IMG/VR virus record: IMGVR_UViG_3300047446_000161
Location: 1 to 46,781 of that record
DNA: 46,781 bases
Reading direction: 5' to 3' (one strand)
DNA from: a virus
Shown here one piece after another: positions 7,299 to 16,217 of this stretch; position 1 is the first letter of the stretch, and each line of letters begins with the position of its first letter. Position numbers and translations under genes: made by a program. Below the pieces are notes generated by a model. That model did no database searches. It saw only the letters and a program-made list of their open reading frames with translations, and was not told the origin of the DNA.

Positions 7299-7907
7299 AT
7301 GACAACCAAGCAACCCGACTGGGAGGCAATCGAACGCGCCTACCGAGCCGGGCTGCTTTCCATCCGCGAGATTGCGTCAACCCAAGGCATCACCCACGGC
7401 GCCATCAACAAGCGCGCCAAGCGTGACGGATGGGAGCGAGACCTCAAGGCAAAGATCCAGGCCAAGGCCGATGCACTGGTATCCAAACGCACGGTATCCA
7501 CTGAGGTATCCACCAAACAGGCGGATACCGAACGAGAGATCATCGAGGTCAACGCTGAGGTCATTGCGAACATCCGCATGGCTCACCGAGGCGACATCTC
7601 CCGCAGCCGGCGACTCACCAACAAGCTGCTGGACGAACTGGAAGGCCTGACCGACAACCGAGAGTTGTTCGAAGAGCTGGGCGAGTTGATGCGCGACCCG
7701 GACGACAACGGCTTCGACAAGCGCAACGACCTGTATGGAAAGGTGATCAGCCTGCCAGGCCGAACGAAGACCATGAAGGAACTGGCCGAAACCCTGAAGA
7801 CGCTGGTTGCCCTGGAACGCCAGGCTTACGACCTCGACACCAAAACCGGCAACAGCGACGCCGATGAGCTATCGAAACTGATGGACGATCTATCGAAGGA
7901 AGCCTGA
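7299..7907 (+). CDS. Terminase small subunit
   Basis: 202 residues. An N-terminal helix-turn-helix (about 10-45, pattern LSIREIASTQGITHGAINKRA) recognises the packaging site. A central helical oligomerisation region and an acidic C-terminus that should contact the large subunit follow. The next gene, two bases after the stop, is the large subunit. A near-identical copy of its first 88 codons survives at 38202-38469. Confidence 0.88.
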   Translation: MTTKQPDWEAIERAYRAGLLSIREIASTQGITHGAINKRAKRDGWERDLKAKIQAKADALVSKRTVSTEVSTKQADTEREIIEVNAEVIANIRMAHRGDISRSRRLTNKLLDELEGLTDNRELFEELGELMRDPDDNGFDKRNDLYGKVISLPGRTKTMKELAETLKTLVALERQAYDLDTKTGNSDADELSKLMDDLSKEA

Positions 7908-7908
7908 C

Positions 7909-9393
7909 ATGAAGCCCGAGCACTTGAAGCTGCTCCGGGACAAGTACTGGCGACTGAACAACCTCTACTTCATCACGGACAAGCAGGGCAAGAAGGTCCG
8001 CTTCCGGATGACGGACGAGCAGATCGAATACTTCGACGGGATGCACACGCGAAACATCATCCTGAAGGCTCGGCAGCTCGGTTTCACCACCGAGTGCTGC
8101 ATCATCCAGCTCGACGCGGCGCTGTTCGAGTCAGCCAAGTGCGCCCTGATCGCTCACACCCTCAACGACGCCAAGCGCCTGTTCCGGGAGAAGGTCAAAT
8201 ATGCCTATGACAACCTGCCTCCTGAGATACGCGCCGCCAATCCTGCTTCTAACGATGCTGCTGGTGAGCTTGTGTTCAGCAAGGGCGGATCGCTCTACGT
8301 GTCCACATCCTTCCGGGGTGGGACTCTACGGTATCTGCACGTATCCGAGTTCGGGAAGATCTGCGCCAAGTTTCCCCATAAGGCCCGAGAGATCGTCACC
8401 GGCGCCTTCGAGGCTGTCGCCACCGATTGCTTCGTCACGATTGAGTCGACGGCGGAGGGCAGGGCGGGCTACTTCTTCGACTACTCGCAGAGCGCGGAAC
8501 GCCAGCAACTGGCTGGTGTGCCCCTGGGCCTGCTGGATTGGAAGTTTTTCTTCTTCTCCTGGTGGAAGAACAAGGCCTATTGGCTTGACCCGACCGACGT
8601 GGTCATCCCGCAGCGCCTGACCGACTACTTCAACGAACTGCTCGCCAAGCACGGCATCGTCACCAATGACGGCCAGCGCGCTTGGTATGCGGCGAAGGAG
8701 AAGACGCTCGGCGACGACATGAAGCGGGAATACCCGTCGATCCCGGTCGAGGCCTTCCAGCAGTCGGTCGAGGGCGCCTACTACGCCCAGCAACTGACCA
8801 AGCTCTACGCGCAACAGCGCATCGGCGTGATCCCCAACAACAGCCACCTCCCGGTGATGACCTTCTGGGATATCGGCGTCGGCGACTCCACGGCCATCTG
8901 GTTCGTGCGTCAGGTCGGTGAAGAGTTTCACGTCATCGACTACTACGAGAACAGCGGAGAAGGCCTGCGCCATTACATGAAGGTGCTCAAGGACAAGGGT
9001 TACACCTACACCGAGCACTGGGGTCCGCACGACATCGACAACCGGGAGTTTGGCAGTGACGCCAAGACTCGCCGGGAGCTGGCCCGCGAGGGCTATGAGA
9101 TTGACGGGCAGAAATACAGCATGAGGTTCCAAGTAGTACCGAAAATTGGTGTCGACGATGGTATTGAGGCTGTGCGTGAGCTCTTGCCGCTTTGCGTGTT
9201 CGATGACTCTAGGTGCGAAGCCGGGATCAGCCACCTTGAGAACTACCGTAAGGAATGGGATGACAAGCGTGGCTGCTGGAAAGACAAGCCTTTGCATGAC
9301 AGCACATCACACGGTGCCGACGCCTTCAGATATTTCGCTGTTGCGAAGACCAAACGTGTACGCACCGCCTCCACCCAATCCCTGAGAATGTGA
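7909..9393 (+). CDS. Terminase large subunit (ATPase-nuclease)
   Basis: 494 residues. It drives DNA packaging into proheads and cuts concatemers. The ATPase has a Walker A-like KARQLGFTT (53-61), a Walker B segment ending in LHVSEFGK with Glu147, and a motif III TIESTAEG (177-184). The RNase H-like nuclease has Asp321 (FWDIG), Asp344 and Asp471 (HGADAFRY). Length and order are normal for the family. The start follows an AAGGAAG site within the end of the small-subunit gene. Confidence 0.95.
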   Translation: MKPEHLKLLRDKYWRLNNLYFITDKQGKKVRFRMTDEQIEYFDGMHTRNIILKARQLGFTTECCIIQLDAALFESAKCALIAHTLNDAKRLFREKVKYAYDNLPPEIRAANPASNDAAGELVFSKGGSLYVSTSFRGGTLRYLHVSEFGKICAKFPHKAREIVTGAFEAVATDCFVTIESTAEGRAGYFFDYSQSAERQQLAGVPLGLLDWKFFFFSWWKNKAYWLDPTDVVIPQRLTDYFNELLAKHGIVTNDGQRAWYAAKEKTLGDDMKREYPSIPVEAFQQSVEGAYYAQQLTKLYAQQRIGVIPNNSHLPVMTFWDIGVGDSTAIWFVRQVGEEFHVIDYYENSGEGLRHYMKVLKDKGYTYTEHWGPHDIDNREFGSDAKTRRELAREGYEIDGQKYSMRFQVVPKIGVDDGIEAVRELLPLCVFDDSRCEAGISHLENYRKEWDDKRGCWKDKPLHDSTSHGADAFRYFAVAKTKRVRTASTQSLRM

Positions 9394-9396
9394 CCC

Positions 9397-10791
9397 ATGA
9401 GCAACGACCCAAGCAAAACGCTACCGGCAGTAGACGCCATGCGCGAAGACTGGGCTCTTGTTGACGCACTGATGGGCGGAACGAAGTCGATGCAACTCGC
9501 GGGCAAGCTCTACTTGCCGAAGTGGCCAAAGGAAGACGACGACGCCTACAAGGAACGCCTAGGGCTGTCCACGCTGCTCCCTGCGTTCAGCGAGACGGTG
9601 CAGAACATGAAGGGCAGGGTGTTCGCTGAGAACATTGTGCTTGGTGAGGATGTGCCTGAGACGATCAAGCCCTACGTGCAGAACTTCGACCGGCAGGGTA
9701 ATAACCTGCAGGTCTGGGCTCAGCAACTGTTCACCGTTGGACTATCCCATGGCCTTTGCCACGTGTTGGCCGATTACCCGAAAACAAAAGATGAGCAAGG
9801 CAACTCTGTTGTACGCACTGCGGCGGATGAGAAGGCCGCGGGCGTTCGACCATACGCGGTCATGATTCACCCACAGCAGGTTATTGGCTGGCTAACTGAA
9901 GAGACGGGCGGCGAATGCTCGCTGTCCCAGTTCTGGTATGCCGAGGCGGTCGAAGAGCGCGCTGGCGATTTCGGTGTGACAGTCATCCCACAGATCAGGG
10001 TTTTGATTCCTGGTGGCTGGAGGGTGTATCGCAAGACTGAAGACGCCAACGGGAAAAAGGAGTGGACCAAGACCGATGAAGGAACGAACACGCTCCCGAT
10101 CATCCCATTGGCTACGTACTACACCAAGCGCACGGGCTTCATGACAGCTACGCCGCCGCTATTGGAGTTGGCACACCTCAACAAGAAGCACTGGCAGTCC
10201 CAAAGCGATCAGGACAACATCCTCCACATCGCCCGGGTGCCGATGCTGATGATCTCCGGTATCGACGACGACGCTTTTGAACTCAAGGTCGGGACCAGTT
10301 CCGCTACCAAGCTGCCAACTGGCGGCGACATGAAGTGGGTGGAGCACACCGGCACCGCCATTGAGGCTGGCCGCAAGTCACTGGAAGACCTTGAGGATCA
10401 GATGCGCATCGCGGGTGCCAAGCTGCTTCAGAAGGACAAACAGTCCACGAAGACAGCGACCCAGGCCGAGGAAGAGGCGGCTCAGGAAATGAGCCCGCTG
10501 CAAACCATGGCCGGCCAACTGGAGGACACGCTTGACCAGGTGCTTCAGTTCTTCGCGCTGTGGAAGGGCGAGAAGGAAGGCGGGCACGTGAAGGTGAATG
10601 GTAACTTCGACGTGGACTTCGCTCCTGAAACCACTCTTCCACTGCTGCTCAACATGGCAACCCAAGGCCGGCTCTCTGACGAAACCCTGTTCAATGAGTA
10701 CAAACGCCGCGGCGTGGTCTCGGATGACATTGTGTGGGAGGTTGAGAAGCAGAAGATCGCCGACCAGGGGCCAGCGCTCGGAGCTCTCTAA
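9397..10791 (+). CDS. Portal protein, DUF4055 type
   Basis: 464 residues. It forms the dodecameric DNA gate of the head. The N-terminal part (YLPKWPKEDDDAYKERLGLSTLLPAFSETVQNMKG pattern, residues 39-72) and the central segments that mention neither catalytic nor membrane motifs match the DUF4055 portal family. A polar Gln/Glu-rich helix lies near 345-370. It directly follows terminase and is immediately followed, without gap, by the head morphogenesis gene. Confidence 0.85.
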   Translation: MSNDPSKTLPAVDAMREDWALVDALMGGTKSMQLAGKLYLPKWPKEDDDAYKERLGLSTLLPAFSETVQNMKGRVFAENIVLGEDVPETIKPYVQNFDRQGNNLQVWAQQLFTVGLSHGLCHVLADYPKTKDEQGNSVVRTAADEKAAGVRPYAVMIHPQQVIGWLTEETGGECSLSQFWYAEAVEERAGDFGVTVIPQIRVLIPGGWRVYRKTEDANGKKEWTKTDEGTNTLPIIPLATYYTKRTGFMTATPPLLELAHLNKKHWQSQSDQDNILHIARVPMLMISGIDDDAFELKVGTSSATKLPTGGDMKWVEHTGTAIEAGRKSLEDLEDQMRIAGAKLLQKDKQSTKTATQAEEEAAQEMSPLQTMAGQLEDTLDQVLQFFALWKGEKEGGHVKVNGNFDVDFAPETTLPLLLNMATQGRLSDETLFNEYKRRGVVSDDIVWEVEKQKIADQGPALGAL

Positions 10792-11904
10792 ATGGCAACG
10801 GTCAACGAGATCCTTCAGGACGAGCATATCGCTCATGCGGTATCGCTGGAGAAGTACAAGCTTGGCGTGGTGCGGCGCATCATCGCTCAGTTGAATCGGT
10901 CGGATGCGAGCCTTTCGGCTGCGCTGACTGAGGCCCTGGAGCGCATGCCCGCCGAGTCCTTCACCGTGGAGCGCTTGGAGCTGCTGCTGGATGAGGTGAG
11001 GGCCGTCAACGCTCAAGCCTACGATCAGGTGTTCGCGGTGCTTGAGGCTGACCTGCAAGAGCTTGCGGGCTACGAGGTCAACTGGCAACAAACACTGTTT
11101 CAGCAGGCGCTGCCGGAACCCGTTTTCGTGCGCTTTCCGCTGGTGAGCATCAGCTCTGAGCAGGCATATGCGGCGGCCATGTCTCGGCCGTTCCAGGGGC
11201 GCCTGTTGCGCGACTGGGGCAAGCAAGTGGGCGCCGAGCGCATGGTCAAGGTTCGCAATGCGATCCGATCCGGCTACTTGGAAGGCAGAACCACCGACCA
11301 GATTATCCGCAGCATTCGTGGCACCAGGGCGGCCGGATATGCCGACGGCTTCCTTGAGCGGCCCCGTAAAGACCTGGCAGCGGTCGTGCAAACAGCCGTG
11401 AGCCACACAGCGGCCACTGCACGCGAACAGTTCAACGTCGCAAACAGCGAGATCCTGAAGGCCGAAGATTGGCTCAGCACTCTGGACACGAAGACCTCCA
11501 CCGACTGCATCATCCGGGACAAGCTTTCGTATGAGGTCGGCACGCACAAGCCGATAGGGCACAAGGTGCCGTGGCTGCAAGGCCCGGGGCGGATTCACTT
11601 CTGTTGTCGCAGCACTTCAACGCCGCGAACCAAGTCATGGCGAGAGCTTGGCATTCCCATTGACGAGATGACGCCAAGTCAACGGGCAAGTATGGATGGC
11701 CAGGTGCCGGGGGATACGACTTACGGAACCTGGCTTGACCGTCAGTCGGAGGCACGCAAGGCCCAAGTGCTTGGGCCGATGCGGTTCCAGCTCTACAAGG
11801 ACGGCAAGAGTCTTGAGGATTTCTACTCGCCAACTGGTGAATGGCTGACCCTGGAGCAGATCAAGCAGCATGACGCGCAGGCATTCGCTAAGATGGCTGC
11901 ATGA
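10792..11904 (+). CDS. Head morphogenesis protein (Mu gpF / SPP1 gp7 type)
   Basis: 370 residues. A minor head protein that joins the portal during prohead assembly. The C-terminal half has the family features: a helix with QTAVSHTAATAREQ, then Asp-Thr-Lys-Thr-Ser-Thr-Asp-Cys and Gly-Arg-Ile-His-Phe-Cys-Cys-Arg-Ser, the Cys/His cluster of the phage Mu F domain. It starts at the base after the portal stop; its end overlaps the next gene by four bases. Confidence 0.88.
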   Translation: MATVNEILQDEHIAHAVSLEKYKLGVVRRIIAQLNRSDASLSAALTEALERMPAESFTVERLELLLDEVRAVNAQAYDQVFAVLEADLQELAGYEVNWQQTLFQQALPEPVFVRFPLVSISSEQAYAAAMSRPFQGRLLRDWGKQVGAERMVKVRNAIRSGYLEGRTTDQIIRSIRGTRAAGYADGFLERPRKDLAAVVQTAVSHTAATAREQFNVANSEILKAEDWLSTLDTKTSTDCIIRDKLSYEVGTHKPIGHKVPWLQGPGRIHFCCRSTSTPRTKSWRELGIPIDEMTPSQRASMDGQVPGDTTYGTWLDRQSEARKAQVLGPMRFQLYKDGKSLEDFYSPTGEWLTLEQIKQHDAQAFAKMAA

Positions 11905-12149
11905 CCGACAAACCCAAGCTTCACCTCATTCAAGGCACGCCAGCCCCGGACACTCCGGCGGAACAGGTGCGCAAGCGCGTACGTGCGATGCCCAAGCCGG
12001 CAACGATGGTCCAGTGCCATCGCTGCGGCGGGCGTGAGGTGATCGAAACGAAGATCGGCGTGCTGATGAAGAATGGCAAGCCGACTGGCGGGACGAGGAC
12101 GCTGATTTGTGTGGGGTGCTTGCTGCGCGGCGATAGAGTCGTTCTTTAG
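11901..12149 (+). CDS. Small zinc-ribbon phage protein
   Basis: 82 residues. Two Cys-X2-Cys knuckles (QCHRCGG near 38-44 and LICVGCL near 69-75) form a probable zinc ribbon. The gene is coupled to the head morphogenesis gene by ATGA overlap, so it is probably made with the virion proteins. Role unknown; DNA binding or a structural zinc site are both possible. Confidence 0.6.
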   Translation: MTDKPKLHLIQGTPAPDTPAEQVRKRVRAMPKPATMVQCHRCGGREVIETKIGVLMKNGKPTGGTRTLICVGCLLRGDRVVL

Positions 12150-12159
12150 TACACCTGAC

Positions 12160-12765
12160 TCAGCAATTGAATACCGGTGCGTAGCGCTCTTCACGTTTCT
12201 TGAAGTGGATAGGCGCCATCGGCACTTTTTCACCGTTCACGAAAATATCCGGAAAGGTGACGGTGAAGTCGTCCATATCACCTTTCCCTAAAGGCGTTCC
12301 CTTGAAGCCGGAGTGGAAGATTTTCCTCGGATCAAAACCAGTTTTCAGTTGTTCAACGCTGACCTGATAGGACTGGCCTGTAACCAGTTGCACGGTGACC
12401 ATCGGCGATGCGGCGCTCACCCAAAGGTCGGGCGGGGTCTCTTTGAAGGCCGCTCTGCGTTGTTCCGGAGTGTGCAGGTCACGCAGGTAAGGCGGCTTGT
12501 AGAGGCGGCCAAACAAGCGAAGCTCAGTTTCGGTTGATCGGATATTTCCCGGCAGGCTGGATGTCCCCGGCGGCGCTGCATAAACCAAAACATGAACCCA
12601 GTCGAGCTCTTCAGAAAGCGGCGCATAGCTCATCGCAGTTTTCGGCCCAGGACATGTGCGTTCGAGAAGGGCGTTTTGGCCCACCGCTGATTCGGGATGG
12701 AGATAGGGGCCTGTACTGCACCCCGTCAGTAGCAATAACAGTGCCCACAATGTGTGTTTTCTCAT
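12160..12765 (-). CDS. Lipoprotein cargo gene inside head cluster
   Basis: 201 residues. The lipoprotein signal MRKHTLWALLLLLTGC ends in a lipobox with Cys16. The mature part has alternating beta-like segments and a Phe-Lys-Lys-Arg tail. The frame is open further upstream, but this start is chosen because it opens the signal peptide and has GGAG eight bases before it. The gene is opposite to all head genes, with its own transcription, which is typical of a lysogeny-expressed cargo gene. Exported to the periplasm or outer membrane; superinfection exclusion is a common role for such genes but no evidence for it is visible. Confidence 0.75.
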   Translation of the reverse strand: MRKHTLWALLLLLTGCSTGPYLHPESAVGQNALLERTCPGPKTAMSYAPLSEELDWVHVLVYAAPPGTSSLPGNIRSTETELRLFGRLYKPPYLRDLHTPEQRRAAFKETPPDLWVSAASPMVTVQLVTGQSYQVSVEQLKTGFDPRKIFHSGFKGTPLGKGDMDDFTVTFPDIFVNGEKVPMAPIHFKKREERYAPVFNC

Positions 12766-12820
12766 AGGGTCAACTCCATTTGCTAAGCGATAAAACACGC
12801 ATTTAAGCACTTCTAACCAT

Positions 12821-12850
12821 AAGCCTTGGCATCCGCTAGGGCTTTTTTTT
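12821..12850 (+). terminator. Terminator before scaffold gene
   Basis: AAGCCT pairs with AGG-GCTT (one bulge) and is followed by eight T. On the plus strand it lies after the head morphogenesis block and 77 bases before the next late gene, so late transcription must pass it. Confidence 0.55.
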
Positions 12851-12926
12851 GGGCGCGATTCCGGATGGATAGCGCCGCATCGGGCCGGATGGCCCACCAG
12901 ATGGGCGGATGCCCGGAGACGAACCG

Positions 12927-13715
12927 ATGAAACTGAAACTCGACGAACAAGGCCATGTGGTTGTGCAGGATGGCAAGCCGGTCTACACGCATGACGATGG
13001 GAAGGACGTAGCGTTTGACGCACCGTCGGCCGTATCCAAAATCACCGCGCTGAACGCCGAAGCCAAAGGGCATCGCGAAGCCAAAGAAACCGCCGAGGCT
13101 CGCGCCAAGGCATTCGAAGGCATCGAAGACCCGGAAAAAGCCCGCGCGGCACTGGCAACTGTCGCCAACCTCGACGCCGGGCAGTTGGTCCAGGCCGGAA
13201 AGGTGGATGAGATCAAGCAAGCTGCCATCGCGGCCACCGAGGAGAAGTTCAAGGCCCAGGTGTCCACGCTCACCGAGCAGATCAAGACCGTCACCACGGA
13301 GCGCGACACCACCACCGGCATTCTCTACCAGGAGAAGATCGGCGGCGCCTTCGGCCGTTCCAAGTTCGTCACCGACAAAATCGCTGTTCCGCCCGACATG
13401 CTGCAAAACACCTTCGGCAAGGTTTTCAAGGTCGAGGAAGGCAAGGTCGTGGCTTATGGCGACGATGGCAACAAGATCTACAGCCGCGCCCGCCCTGGTG
13501 AGCTGGCTGACTTCGACGAGGCGCTGGAAGCCCTGGTCGAGCGCTACCCATATCGCGACAACATTCTCAAGGGCACCGGCGCCAGTGGCGGCGGCTCTCC
13601 GAACAATGGTGGCAAGGGTGGCGACAAGAAGACCCTTCCGCGAGCCGCATTTGATGCGCTTGATCCAGCCGCCAAAGCTGATCATGCACGCAATGGCGGC
13701 TTGGTAACTGACTGA
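12927..13715 (+). CDS. Scaffold candidate (DUF6651-like)
   Basis: 262 residues. Highly charged, helical and coiled over residues 40-130 (Ala/Glu/Lys repeats), with a Gly/Asn-rich linker near 225-245 and a short helical C-terminus. Composition and place right before the coat gene fit a scaffolding protein. The start at 12927 has GGAG nine bases upstream; an ATG six codons earlier has no ribosome site. The scaffold role is inferred. Confidence 0.65.
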   Translation: MKLKLDEQGHVVVQDGKPVYTHDDGKDVAFDAPSAVSKITALNAEAKGHREAKETAEARAKAFEGIEDPEKARAALATVANLDAGQLVQAGKVDEIKQAAIAATEEKFKAQVSTLTEQIKTVTTERDTTTGILYQEKIGGAFGRSKFVTDKIAVPPDMLQNTFGKVFKVEEGKVVAYGDDGNKIYSRARPGELADFDEALEALVERYPYRDNILKGTGASGGGSPNNGGKGGDKKTLPRAAFDALDPAAKADHARNGGLVTD

Positions 13716-13751
13716 CCAACGCCGCCGGGGTTTGCCCGGCAAGTAATCAAT

Positions 13752-13775
13752 GCCCGCCACTGAGCGGGCTTTTTT
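13752..13775 (+). terminator. Terminator directly upstream of coat gene
   Basis: GCCCGC-CACTGA-GCGGGC followed by six T. The coat gene's ribosome site (GGAG) starts just a few bases after the T-run, so this is a terminator/ribosome-site cassette rather than an operon end. Confidence 0.8.
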
Positions 13776-13790
13776 GTGGAGAAAGCCAAA

Positions 13791-14939
13791 ATGGCGAACA
13801 CCCTTAACGGCCTGGTGCCGGCTCTGTACGAAGCGCTTGATGTGATCTCTCGCGAGATGACTGGCTTCATCCCGGCGGTATCCCGTGACTCTTCCGTTGC
13901 CCGGGCGGCAATCGGCCAGGACGTGCTGGTGCCCATCACCAGTGAATCGGCTGCGGCCGACAACACCCCGGGCGTAACCGCGCCGGACTCGGGCGATGCC
14001 ATCGTCGATAGCGTTGCGGTGGCCATCACCAAGAGCAAGCACGTTCCGGTGCGCTGGAATGGTGAGCAGACCAAAGGCCTGCAAAACGCCGGCACCTTCT
14101 CGTCCATCCAGGCTGACCGCTTCTATCAGGCGATGCGCACGCTGGTGAACGAAGTAGAGAAGGATCTGTGGTTCGAGGCCTACCGTAACGCGTCGCGCGC
14201 CTACGGCACCGCCGGCACCACGCCATTTGGCACCGCGGCTGACCTGTCCGACTTCGCTGGCGTGCTGGGCATCCTGGAGCAGAACGGCGCCCCCACCAAC
14301 GACCTGCAGTTGGTCCTGGGCCACTCGGCCATCGGCAACATGCGCGGCAAGCAATCCGGCCTGTTCAAGGTCAACGAGGCCGGCTCCAGCGACATGCTGC
14401 GCAACGGCATGACCGACCGCATCATGAACATGGCGATCCGTCATTCCCACCAGGTGGGCCGACACGTCAAGGGTACTGGCGCTGCGTACGTCACCAGCGG
14501 CTCCACGGCTATCGGCGCGACCAACGTTGCGCTGGCAACCGGTGCGGGTACGGTGTTGGCTGGCGACATCGCGACCTTCGCGGCTGACGGCGACAACAAG
14601 TACGTCGTCGGTACCGGTGTTGCGGCTCCGGGCACCATCACCCTCAACAAACCTGGCTCGCAGATTGTCATCCCGACCGGCAACGCCCTGACCCTCGGTA
14701 ACTCGTACACCGCGAACGTGGCGTTTGCCCGCTCGGCGATCGTACTGGCCACCCGTGCCCCTGCAATGCCTGAGGGCGGTGACTCGGCGGACGACGTGAT
14801 CACCATCACCGACCCGCTGACCGGCCTGTCGTTCGAGATTGCGGTCTACCGCCAGTTCCTGCAAACGGCCTACCACGTCCGTCTGGCCTGGGGCTGCCGC
14901 GCGATCAAGGATGAGCACATCAGCCTGCTGGTCGGCTAA
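13791..14939 (+). CDS. Major capsid protein, P22 coat type
   Basis: 382 residues. The N-terminus (MANTLNGLVPALYEALDVIS) and the general layout match the P22 gp5 coat family (HK97 fold). A Gly/Ala/Thr-rich insertion at about 228-313 corresponds to the P22 insertion (I) domain. The core resumes with DVITITDPLTGLSFEIAVYR and a helical end. The start is set at 13791 with GGAG seven bases before; an ATG five codons upstream overlaps that site. Confidence 0.88.
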   Translation: MANTLNGLVPALYEALDVISREMTGFIPAVSRDSSVARAAIGQDVLVPITSESAAADNTPGVTAPDSGDAIVDSVAVAITKSKHVPVRWNGEQTKGLQNAGTFSSIQADRFYQAMRTLVNEVEKDLWFEAYRNASRAYGTAGTTPFGTAADLSDFAGVLGILEQNGAPTNDLQLVLGHSAIGNMRGKQSGLFKVNEAGSSDMLRNGMTDRIMNMAIRHSHQVGRHVKGTGAAYVTSGSTAIGATNVALATGAGTVLAGDIATFAADGDNKYVVGTGVAAPGTITLNKPGSQIVIPTGNALTLGNSYTANVAFARSAIVLATRAPAMPEGGDSADDVITITDPLTGLSFEIAVYRQFLQTAYHVRLAWGCRAIKDEHISLLVG

Positions 14940-14957
14940 CTCAACCACAACCACAAC

Positions 14958-14975
14958 CAGGGGCTTCGGCCCCTG
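14958..14975 (+). other. UUCG-capped hairpin after coat gene
   Basis: CAGGGGC-TTCG-GCCCCTG, a 7-bp stem with a very stable tetraloop, lies 18 bases after the coat stop. It has no T-run; it could protect the abundant coat mRNA from 3' decay. Confidence 0.6.
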
Positions 14976-14996
14976 CGTTGCTTCTGGAGAATGACA

Positions 14997-15332
14997 ATGG
15001 CTGGACTGACGAAAGAACAGAAGGCAGCAAAGGCGCTGCTGGCCAAGGCTATCGAACTCAGTGGTTTGAGCGCGGAAGCCTTCGAGGCACTGGGTGAGCA
15101 AGAACGTGCCGACTGGAGCAAAAGCGCGCAGGACGCGATTGATCTGGCGGTGGCGGATGCGCAGCGCCTTGCGGATGAAGCTGCAGCGGCGAAGCCGAAA
15201 GGTAAGCCTGCCGTGGCAGACGATGAACCGGACTACACCGGCCTGGTGAAGGTTGAGCAGGGCGGCGAAGAACTGCACGTTCACCCTTCCTGCCTCGAAG
15301 ACCACAAGCGACTCGGCTGGAAAGAGGTCTGA
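14997..15332 (+). CDS. Small head protein, function unknown
   Basis: 111 residues: Ala/Lys-rich helices, a Pro/Lys linker near 60-72 and a C-terminal HPSCLEDHKRLGW segment. Position between coat and connector suggests a decoration or completion protein. ATG at 14997 has GGAG seven bases upstream; the ATG at 14991 is too close to it. Confidence 0.55.
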   Translation: MAGLTKEQKAAKALLAKAIELSGLSAEAFEALGEQERADWSKSAQDAIDLAVADAQRLADEAAAAKPKGKPAVADDEPDYTGLVKVEQGGEELHVHPSCLEDHKRLGWKEV

Positions 15333-15333
15333 T

Positions 15334-15828
15334 ATGGCTCTGGTGATCGAGAACGGCAAGGTGGTGCCAGGCGCCGATAGCTTCGCAACGGCCGCCGAAC
15401 TGGTCATCTATGCCACGAACTTCGGCAAAACAATCCCCGTTGATGAGGTGGCGCAGGAATCCCTGCTACGCCGCGCCGCCCTGCAAATGGATGCGATGCC
15501 ATGGAAGGGCAAGGCTGTGAACCGAGATCAGGCTCTGGTCTGGCCTCGGGCCGAGGTCAAGCGTCAGGGCTGGGTGTTGCGCTTCGACGAGATCCCGCCG
15601 CAGATCAAGGCCGGCCAGATGGCGTTGGCCGCCGAGATCCATGCCGATGACCTGATCGCCCCCGAAACCAAAACGGGAGCGGTTGTTTCCGAAACGGTTG
15701 GACCGATCAGCACCACGTTTGCTGTCGCCAGCAAGTCGGTAAGCAAGCCTGCGGCAACCCGGCAGTCGTATGCGCAGTTCGCCGGGCTGCTGGAGTCCTC
15801 AAGTCAGGTCAACCTGGTACGCAGCTGA
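15334..15828 (+). CDS. Head-tail connector, DnaT-like family
   Basis: 164 residues. It resembles the phage family labelled DnaT-like ssDNA-binding protein, which in this position acts as a head-tail adaptor. Typical features are the N-terminal MALVIENGKVVPGADSF, a helix with RRAALQMDAMPWKG, and VWPRAEV followed by a helix. The start two bases after the previous stop has AGAGG upstream; the open frame extends further but without support. Confidence 0.75.
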   Translation: MALVIENGKVVPGADSFATAAELVIYATNFGKTIPVDEVAQESLLRRAALQMDAMPWKGKAVNRDQALVWPRAEVKRQGWVLRFDEIPPQIKAGQMALAAEIHADDLIAPETKTGAVVSETVGPISTTFAVASKSVSKPAATRQSYAQFAGLLESSSQVNLVRS

Positions 15829-16217
15829 TGGCAGATATCTATGATCGGGCAAAAGCAAGCGCAGCAAGGATGCTCGCCCCGCGATCCAGGGGCGGCAAGG
15901 GGCTTGAGCTTTCGCTGATTCGGGTCACTACCGGCGAGTACGACCCCGAGGTCGGCGGGAGCCCGGCACTCACGGAGCAATTCGACGGCTCAGGGCTTCG
16001 CCAAAACTATCGCCAACAAGACATCGACGGTTCGCTGATCAAGCAGGGCGACGTCAAGATCCTGATTTCCCCGGTGTTGCTGGATGGCGTAGACACGCCC
16101 CAGCCGGCGACGCTGGACAAGATCGCGTTCGACGGCGACACCTACACGGTGCAGCACGTTGACCCATGGGATTACGCTGGCATCGCCGTCGGCTTCAGTG
16201 TGCAGGCCAGAAAATGA
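15828..16217 (+). CDS. Head closure / connector protein
   Basis: 129 residues, mostly beta, with a DIDGSLIKQGDVKILI strand pair and an FDGDTYTVQHVDP segment like phage head-closure proteins (SPP1 gp16 type). It overlaps the preceding stop by one base and the next start by four. Assigned by order and length. Confidence 0.6.
   Translation: MADIYDRAKASAARMLAPRSRGGKGLELSLIRVTTGEYDPEVGGSPALTEQFDGSGLRQNYRQQDIDGSLIKQGDVKILISPVLLDGVDTPQPATLDKIAFDGDTYTVQHVDPWDYAGIAVGFSVQARK

Noticed and set aside
10378-11598. 406-residue minus-strand open frame over portal and head genes
   Set aside because: Shadow frame with low-quality composition and no motif.
12813-15407. 864-residue minus-strand open frame across scaffold and coat genes
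   Set aside because: Shadow of high-GC coding sequence on the other strand: Arg/Gly/His/Val-rich, no domain, no ribosome site, and it covers well-supported phage genes.
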